DNA from: Adiantum capillus-veneris
Taxonomy: Eukaryota; Streptophyta; Polypodiopsida; Polypodiales; Pteridaceae
Direction: 5' to 3'
Length of the DNA stretch: 64,000 nt
Assembly (NCBI GenBank): GCA_014529385.2
Contig: CM043959.1
Location: 60,526,253 to 60,590,252 of the forward strand
Shown: piece by piece, positions 57,857-64,000 of the stretch
Position numbering within the stretch: position 1 is the first letter of the stretch
Layout of the letters: each line of letters begins with the position of its first letter
Notes under the pieces: model-generated
The model's input: only the letters and a program-made list of their open reading frames with translations
What the model was told of the DNA's origin: nothing
The model's database searches: none
Program-made: the position numbers and the translations under genes

Positions 57857-60545
57857 AGCGAGAGCCTGAACGAGTACGACTAGATAAAGGTGCATCCAAT
57901 TTACTGTCACGCAAAGTGTGCACCAGCCATTTTGGCATACCTCTAGCCTGCTCATTTTCAGCCCTTTCCTCATCAAGTACATCATGTACATCTGCATCAG
58001 TAATAGGCTGTTCTAAAACATTTTCAGAAACCCCCATAGGCTGTACATTTGCCTCATTGGAACTTACATTCGTATTTCCACCACTGAAAAGAGGCAACAA
58101 AGTGTCATAAATGTCCTGTGAGCTTACATTACTGTCTCTAGTACATGACAGCAAGGGTTGAACAGAATCTTCCACAAACACTACATCCCGTGAAACCAAA
58201 ATACGTTTTGTTTGCGGGTGATACAACCTGTAACCTTTGCTTTCAGCACTATAACCAACAAAAATACATTTGACAGCCTTATCATCCAATTTTCTGCGCT
58301 GCACTTGTGGCACCAAAGCATATGCCAAACAGCCAAAAACACGCATGTGCTCAATAGAAGGTTTTCTATCATGCCATGCTTCATATGGAGTAATAGACTG
58401 CAAAGCTTTCGTAGGACACCTGTTAAGTACATAAGTGGCACACATGATGGCCTCAAGCCAAAAAGAATGCGGTAAAGCTTGACTTTTGACCATACATCGT
58501 GCCATTTCCGTTAGTGACCTGTTTTTCCTCTCAGCAACACCATTTTGCTGAGGTGTATAAGGCACTGTACATTGGTGTTTTATCCCACGACTAGCCAGAA
58601 ATGCATTAAATTCATGAGACATATACTCCCCCCCTCGATCGGAACGGAGGGTGCCCATAGTACATTTTGAGACATTTTCAGCCATAGCCAAAAATTGTTT
58701 GAAGCACATAAAAACTTCGGACTTTGCTTTAAGCGGAAATACCCATGCATGCCTGGAGTAATCATCAATGAAAGTCACGAAGTACAGGTAATTGCCCAAG
58801 GACGGAGTTTGCATGGGCCCACAAACATCACTATGCACAAGCTGCAACCTGCATGTGGCCCTAACTGAACCATCCTTTGGAAACTTAGAACGCTGCATTT
58901 TACCCAGAATACAGCCTTCACAAACATGTTTGATAGGTGCTTCAAGAGGCGGCAAAGAAGCAACCATATCAGATTTCTGCAAACGCAGCAAACTGGCAAA
59001 ATTCAGATGACCAAAACGTGCATGCCAAAGTTTTGCATCTGAAATAGCCCTTGAATCTGCAACAGCATTTGCAAAATTTTGTCCACACTTGTCATACAAA
59101 GTGAGCTTATACAGCCCACGGCACAAAAGCCCAGATGCAACAATTTCATCACCAAAACTGAGATCATGAACTGTACATCTGTCATCCACAAATTTGACTA
59201 CAAGTCCAAGTCTAGCAAGTGCGGATACAGACAATAGATTCTTCTTGATCCCAGGTACATAAAGTGCATCAACAAGTGTGAAGGAACTGCCATTAGCAGC
59301 AGTGAGCACAATCTTTCCAACTCCCTGAACTGGATAAGAGGCGTTGTTGGCACAAGTGACTGAATTCCCATGAGGGACAGACTCGAGAGAGGTAAACAAT
59401 TCACGATGTGAGGTAATGTGCTTTGTAGCACCACTGTCGAAATACCACACATGTGAATCTGCAGCAACTGACAAGCATGCATCATGGACAGCAGGATTGT
59501 AAGTGCACTCTGCGCTAAAAGCCCATTCTGCATCAACATCAGCATCAAAATCTCCTTTCACAGAAGACTCAACAATGGCTGCATTTGTAGTGGAACCAGC
59601 ATTTGCAGTGGAACCACCCTCTTTCTTCTTAGCCTCTTTGGCCTTCAACTTAGGACACGACTTGATCAAGTGATCATTGGCTTTACAATAATGGCAACGC
59701 ATCTTCTTTTTGCCCTTATCACCAGAATTTCCAGACGAAGTGCTGCCAGCAGAAGCATTAGGAACAGAATTTTTGCCACTCGCAGCAGAACCATAAGAAG
59801 TGGCTGCATTACTGTTACCACCCTTTCTTTGAGAAGCAATAAAAGCCTGTTCAACTGCACGCTGCCTAGTCCTGTTTTTTCTAGAAAGTGACTCTTGCAA
59901 CAGCAATGTGCATAATGCATCAAACTTGACAACTTCAGGATTTCCTTGGGTCATCAGTCTCCAAGTACTAGCAAAAGTCTGGTAGGAATCTGGTAAGGCA
60001 TCAAGAACAGTCTGCACAAGGGAACTGTCAGAAATGACTTCACCTGCAGAAATGAGTTGCTCATTGATATCCTTGACACTAGCAAGGAAAGTGTCCATAT
60101 CATCCTCCTCATGCATAATCTTCGACTCTAGCTCTTTACGCAGCAAAGCAATTTTAGCCTCATTGCGGCTTGCATAAAGACCTACTAGAATATCCCAAGC
60201 CTGTTTTGCAGATTTTGCTGAACGGATGTGAGGAATAATGGTGCGCTTCACAGACAACGCAATCAATGCATGAGCCTGCGCATCCTTAACATCCCAACGA
60301 GCTTGTTCTGCTGTAGGCAAAACAACTCTAACAGCTGCAATCCTTGCAGCAAGACCTGCAACATCCTCAATATCGCCTACATCTTCAGAACCAGGACGTA
60401 CATCAATGCCCTGCACAATGTTCCAGACACCTTCTGACACAAGAACGTGTTGCATCATATAAGCCCACATAGGGTAGTTGTCCCCATCCAACCTGTCCTC
60501 AGCAGCAAACATCTTGAACACATCTGTGTTGTTGTTGTCAGCCAT
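57855..60545 (-). CDS. Copia gag-protease-integrase polyprotein part
   Basis: The frame is open from 60605; the ATG at 60545-60543 (MADNNNTDVFKMF) is preferred because Gag similarity begins there. Numbering from the upstream Met: Gag capsid ~21-250; CCHC knuckle C304-C307-H312-C317; protease WYFDSGATKH with D390; integrase zinc residues H528, H533, C562, C565; catalytic D593, D656 and E692 (D,D35E spacing); and the GKxxxxP-type tail ending SRTRSGSR. TGA at 57857-57855 ends it where related copia polyproteins continue into RT. Everything before that looks functional. Confidence 0.94.
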   Translation of the reverse strand: MADNNNTDVFKMFAAEDRLDGDNYPMWAYMMQHVLVSEGVWNIVQGIDVRPGSEDVGDIEDVAGLAARIAAVRVVLPTAEQARWDVKDAQAHALIALSVKRTIIPHIRSAKSAKQAWDILVGLYASRNEAKIALLRKELESKIMHEEDDMDTFLASVKDINEQLISAGEVISDSSLVQTVLDALPDSYQTFASTWRLMTQGNPEVVKFDALCTLLLQESLSRKNRTRQRAVEQAFIASQRKGGNSNAATSYGSAASGKNSVPNASAGSTSSGNSGDKGKKKMRCHYCKANDHLIKSCPKLKAKEAKKKEGGSTANAGSTTNAAIVESSVKGDFDADVDAEWAFSAECTYNPAVHDACLSVAADSHVWYFDSGATKHITSHRELFTSLESVPHGNSVTCANNASYPVQGVGKIVLTAANGSSFTLVDALYVPGIKKNLLSVSALARLGLVVKFVDDRCTVHDLSFGDEIVASGLLCRGLYKLTLYDKCGQNFANAVADSRAISDAKLWHARFGHLNFASLLRLQKSDMVASLPPLEAPIKHVCEGCILGKMQRSKFPKDGSVRATCRLQLVHSDVCGPMQTPSLGNYLYFVTFIDDYSRHAWVFPLKAKSEVFMCFKQFLAMAENVSKCTMGTLRSDRGGEYMSHEFNAFLASRGIKHQCTVPYTPQQNGVAERKNRSLTEMARCMVKSQALPHSFWLEAIMCATYVLNRCPTKALQSITPYEAWHDRKPSIEHMRVFGCLAYALVPQVQRRKLDDKAVKCIFVGYSAESKGYRLYHPQTKRILVSRDVVFVEDSVQPLLSCTRDSNVSSQDIYDTLLPLFSGGNTNVSSNEANVQPMGVSENVLEQPITDADVHDVLDEERAENEQARGMPKWLVHTLRDSKLDAPLSSRTRSGSR

Positions 60546-60605
60546 GGTAAATGCTGCACCTGATGTGAAAACTGCCCGAAAATAGGAGAAATGGAGCGGG
60601 AACAA

Positions 60606-60871
60606 CTTGTGCTATATAGCACAAACCGTAGAAGACTATAAGGCACCTGTTATGCAGAAAACGGCACTGACAGAATATCTGCACAAAATGACGAAATAGC
60701 CTGTGCAGTACTGCCCGTAGTGGAAACGGAGGCCGAAATGAGCCCAAATCAAAATATTTGTCGGCCTGCGAACGCTTGCCAAAGCTCACTGAAATCGGAG
60801 AAAGTGAGCAGGCGTGTGCTGGAGCAGCTGGCGACTAAGCCCGGGAGGACGTGACCTGCTCTGATACCAAT
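60606..60871 (-). other. Copia leader with PBS
   Basis: The PBS (TTGGTATCAGAGC on the minus strand, about 60870-60858) lies one base from the LTR end. The remaining ~250 bp is untranslated leader. Confidence 0.85.
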
Positions 60872-61098
60872 TGTTGGAATTAGGGTTGCAGAGAAACACA
60901 CACAGCTTGGAGAAGACGAAGGAAGCTCAAGGCACACAATAGAGAGTGTATTCCTTAGTGTGCAATGGAAAGATAGATAGCCCTAGAGTGATGGACGTAT
61001 ATACAATGCACGGGGGAAAAAACCTCCTAAAGAGGGAAAAAATGCCCCGGCGGTCCTAGTGTGTTCACACACATCACTACCACATGTATATGGTAACA
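60872..61098 (-). repeat. Copia 5' LTR
   Basis: Partner of 55956-56182. On the minus strand it starts at 61098 and would contain the promoter. At 227 bp it is short, as is common for copia. Confidence 0.97.
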
Positions 61099-61103
61099 AA
61101 CCT

Positions 61104-61270
61104 GAAGAAGGGGCCACTTAGGAAACATTAGTGCTCTTTAGAAGAAATACCCCACTTTTGTTTTTGAGGATGAAAATGAGGAGAAATGTGTGGCCAAGGG
61201 CCAACGTGAAGCGGCTCAAGGGTCGCCTATAAGCTGCATATAGCTTGGTGGAGGGCTAGGCTTCACATCC
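61104..61270 (+). pseudogene. Integrase C-terminus of gypsy C, right part
   Basis: After the copia TSD the frame continues with GATWETL and FEDEN-like traces in broken frames, matching the usual end (W-E ... FEDE) of such integrases. It confirms that the copia landed inside coding sequence. Confidence 0.6.
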
Positions 61271-61304
61271 CTTGACCTCAGAAGTACACCGATTAGAGAT
61301 ATGT

Positions 61305-61305
<1 letters not shown>

Positions 61306-61349
<44 letters not shown>

Positions 61350-61367
61350 AGAAGAAGAAGAAGAAGA
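61306..61367. repeat. (GA)n/(GAA)n microsatellite
   Basis: About 20 GA units followed by seven GAA units. Confidence 0.95.
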
Positions 61368-62087
61368 CTTAAATGATATCCCCTTTTATATGAACATAAC
61401 CTCTAGCATGCCAAGGGAGACCAACATAAAACGTATCAATGCTATGACAATGGATAAAGCCTTTTAGGAAATTAAATTTTGATTGGAATGATCCTAATCA
61501 CAAATTCCATATGTGAGACATGCCTCTTATGCATAATATCAGAGCATATCCAAAGTATGACCTTTAGATCTAACAATATATATTCTTTGCAAAAATGAAC
61601 CACGACAAGTGTCCATCATGTTGGGGTACAAGCATTGTGTCTTTGTTGTCTGGGGCTCGACGCTCGATGTTTGACTACCCACCACTGACCACACTAACCT
61701 TATTCTTCATATACAAAAAAATAAGGAGCTCCTCACATCTTGGAGGCTTGCTCCACCCACACAACACGGTCTCTCCTTGTCCCTCTCCCGCTCCGCATCA
61801 TGCACACATGCATTCCGCGCACCACACACTCAACTAGTATGATAGCTTCAATGTTGTGGCGGGTGTATTGCAGATGGTTGAGTTGATGGTTTTGCAATGA
61901 CAAGTGCATTGATGGTATCATATTCAAGAGAAGGGAAAAGGGGGAAACATGGCAACATGTGCACATTATAGGTGTGAGCGGTTTTGCTCATGTACACGAA
62001 AGCTTCTACTTCGGCATTGTGTGCACGCAGATTACAATGCAAGAGAAGCCTTGATTACAGATTTGAGCTTAGGCGTGTGTATTCATC
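61368..62087. other. No recognisable gene
   Basis: Short frames on both strands only; no motif identified. It ends at the poly-A end of the LINE. Confidence 0.55.
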
Positions 62088-64000
62088 TTTTTTTTTCCAA
62101 GAAAAATATCCTTCTATTAGTTAATGAAACTGCCCATAGGGCTACAACCACCTCTTCAAGAGAGGGCTACAACAATCATCGTGGGGAGGCTCTCCCAATG
62201 AAAAAAAAACATATGTACAATGAGGCTAAATCAAGAGATGGGAGGAGGGAAAAGTCACACAGTTGGCCGGTAGTTCCATCTGAGTATACCCTCGACCATG
62301 GTGAAGAAAGGCCTAGGACGCTAGAGTCGAAGAAAAGCCTCTCTGCACTCACGCATGCGGTTGGAGCTGCCTTGGAGTCTCTCGAGCTATCCTCTGAGAG
62401 TATGGATTAGCTCTAGCCAAAGATCCCGAATAGTCTCTGCTCGTGGTACAAGGCAAGCCTCGAAGAGTGTCAGGCCACTAATGAGATCCCAACACTCCTC
62501 TCTCTCTCAGTGCACCAGTCCTGTGGAGTAAGCTCTGTGTGATAGGCTGGAGTGTAGGTCGACCCCCCTGCATCACTATCATCCTGCTGGTGGAAGATAG
62601 ATCAAATTGAAGTGCCGGGCCCGTGAGAGTGGACCAAGCAGATGCCCCCCAAGTGTACTACCGATCTGTGGAAAGGGCTGGAATCAACGGAAGAACACGA
62701 AGCCACATCTGCTGTGACAAAGGAGAGTCTTAAAGACAATGATGCTGACTCTCCACAAGATGGTCACAAGCTGCACATGCGACCGAGAGACCACTATGTA
62801 CAAGCCAGCTTCCAACTGCTGTAGCTTTGTGTGCAACCAACCACCACTGGAACAAAGTGACTCATCTCGGCTATCTTGAGTCCCACAACCTCTCCCAAAA
62901 AGCTGCCAAGAACTCAGCTGTGAGACCCTCCTCCTACCAATGAGGTGCTGCAGCAGGGCGAGCCTCTCTCTGTGCTGCCAGTATGTGACATCCCAGTTGA
63001 ACAGTGTACTGAAAGAAAGGGACTCCTGGATGGTCTGCTGAGGAGAAAGGGTCCCTCCAAATCCACTCTCCAGGATCCCACTGTACTCATGCCAGTGGAC
63101 AGCTCTCCCAAGCCCACTGTCTCCAATGTCCAGTCTTAAGAGTTGCTGCGTCAAGGTCAATGACACAAGTCCTCCCACAGATGCTCACCACTGAGATCCT
63201 CTGAAAATAGCACTCTGCCACTTGCGGGGCCTCTACTGCAACTTGGCGTAAGCGTCCCTCACCCTGTAACTCAAAAAATAGGAGGGTACAGTCTCTGAGC
63301 AAGCTTGAACTGAGATGAGAACCTCCAGTCGTGTGAAGGCTCTCATCCATCTGGGTGCTGCTGGCTCGAGAGGTGTGAGCCACTCAGCTGATACTGCCTC
63401 TGAGATGTCCTGGCAGATGCTCTACACCCCTCTCATGCCCTGTAGAGCTGAAAGCCTTGCAGATCCTCTAACAAGCCTGAAAACTATAACCAGTCACCTA
63501 AAGAGTGTGCTGGATCCACTTCCATGGGACCCTAGGAAACATGAGGCCGACTACCAACCAAGTGGCCTCTCTGAGTGCAAACGATGGGGTTCCAAACAAG
63601 GGGCTATCTCAGGCGCTCCTCCGTGCAAGTAGACTGATGATGCTCTTGGCCTTGCTGCAGATGCTCCAAAGATCGGAGAAAACTCACAGCGAAGCGGTCT
63701 CCAGTTTCCTGCTCAAGCCAACTCTGTGCATCTCTGTGAAAGACCATCTGGTCGAAGGTCGTCAGGGGCCTCCAGTTTGAGGCACCATAGCACGAAGCTG
63801 CTACAACAAGAAGTCCTTCCTGGGCTCCTCACTTGGAAGAAGTCCTCTGATGATGAACTTCTCAGGAAGGGCTCTGCTCTGCTGTGCTGGGTCTATGATC
63901 TGAAGCCCTCCCTGAGAACATGTAAGAGTGATGACCTGCCAAGCCACTTTGGCCCGGGCTATCTAAGTGTCACGCCCTCCCCAAAGGAAGTTCTTGATCA
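62088..64000 (-). mobile_element. 3' part of a LINE (non-LTR retrotransposon)
   Basis: On the minus strand the right edge reads IKNFLWGGRDT, then ARAKVAWQVITLTCSQGGLQI, the plant LINE pattern after the RT fingers/thumb (FLWGG ... W...C.P...GGLG/QI), followed by IDPAQQSRALPEKFIIRGLL and degraded coding sequence. The 3' UTR reaches a run of nine A at 62096-62088, the expected LINE tail. In-frame stops (e.g. after GGRDT) show that it is dead. The 5' part and RT core lie right of the window. Confidence 0.8.

Larger units (their letters stand above)
55956..61098 (-). mobile_element. Young, nearly intact Ty1/copia retrotransposon
   Basis: 227-bp LTRs (55956-56182 and 60872-61098) start TGTTGGAATT and end TGGTAACA and differ by one base that I can see. 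A perfect 5-bp duplication AACCT flanks the element (55951-55955 and 61099-61103). On the minus strand the PBS TTGGTATCAGAGC adjoins the 5' LTR and a PPT (CCAGGGGGGATT) the 3' LTR. Gag, protease, integrase, RT and RNase H all keep their catalytic residues. The only damage seen is one frame change between integrase and RT. Confidence 0.97.
50500..61270 (+). mobile_element. Very old Ty3/gypsy element C, interrupted by a copia
   Basis: Gag-like, RT, RNase H and integrase remnants occur in order on the plus strand, all with many stops and frame changes. The family differs from elements A/B (RT ...IFAYIVMPF, integrase tail with KRRQVTFMEG and PKLSPRYCGPFKI). The copia at 55956-61098 splits the integrase C-terminus; coding similarity resumes after it (61104-61260). 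LTRs were not found. Confidence 0.75.

Noticed and set aside
61949-62410. Plus-strand 153-codon frame
   Set aside because: It overlaps the LINE 3' UTR and poly-A end on the other strand and has no motif.

Overview
The window is nuclear DNA of a land plant. Signs are the last exon of a plant alkaline/neutral invertase, a plant-type leucine-rich-repeat receptor-like protein, CACTA/En-Spm termini, LTR retrotransposons with initiator-tRNA-Met-type primer binding sites, and telomere-like TTTAGGG/AAACCCTAA motifs. The many GA/CT microsatellites and deep nesting of elements suggest a large repeat-rich genome; a fern or other early-diverging vascular plant is possible, but the sequence alone does not decide this. 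Only two host gene pieces are supported: invertase exon 6235-6524 (+) and the receptor-like protein 18272-19969 (-). Almost everything else is transposon-derived.

Layout. 1-473: start of a gypsy-type LTR whose element lies to the left. 474-5119: decayed minus-strand gypsy element that lost its RT core. 5120-8114: invertase exon, a 41-C tract and unassigned DNA. 8120-17033: a structurally complete plus-strand gypsy element (LTRs, PBS, PPT, 5-bp TSD) whose polyprotein is broken by stops, frameshifts and an RT active-site change. 17139-17606: an inverted repeat with a tRNA-like centre. 18272-19969: receptor-like protein. 20890-30876: an older minus-strand gypsy element ('A') holding three nested insertions: a poly-G-ended MITE with a 9-bp TSD, a non-coding 1.26-kb element flanked by TTAA, and a truncated copia element. 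31485-37408: a CACTA element with TIRs and a 3-bp TSD.

38735-48002: a second copy ('B') of 23904-32989. It starts inside the gypsy integrase and stops inside the CACTA element, and it is flanked by the 9-bp direct repeat GTCGAGATT. It therefore looks like one 9.3-kb insertion copied from locus A without terminal inverted repeats. 48003-50500: unassigned DNA with a ~270-bp tandem repeat. 50500-61270: a very old plus-strand gypsy element, interrupted in its integrase C-terminus by a young minus-strand copia element (55956-61098; near-identical 227-bp LTRs, AACCT TSD). That copia has intact domains apart from one frame change at a UGA codon. 62088-64000: the 3' part of a minus-strand LINE.

The elements give a relative chronology. 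The old gypsy layers came first, then copia, MITE, TTAA-element and CACTA insertions, then duplication A to B, followed by apparent gene conversion between the copies. The young copia at 55956-61098 is dated only by its near-identical LTRs and by lying inside the old gypsy element; its order relative to the duplication cannot be read from the sequence. The strongest leads are the TSD-flanked 9.3-kb duplication, the two small elements whose empty sites can be rebuilt from the interrupted integrase, and the copia frame change.
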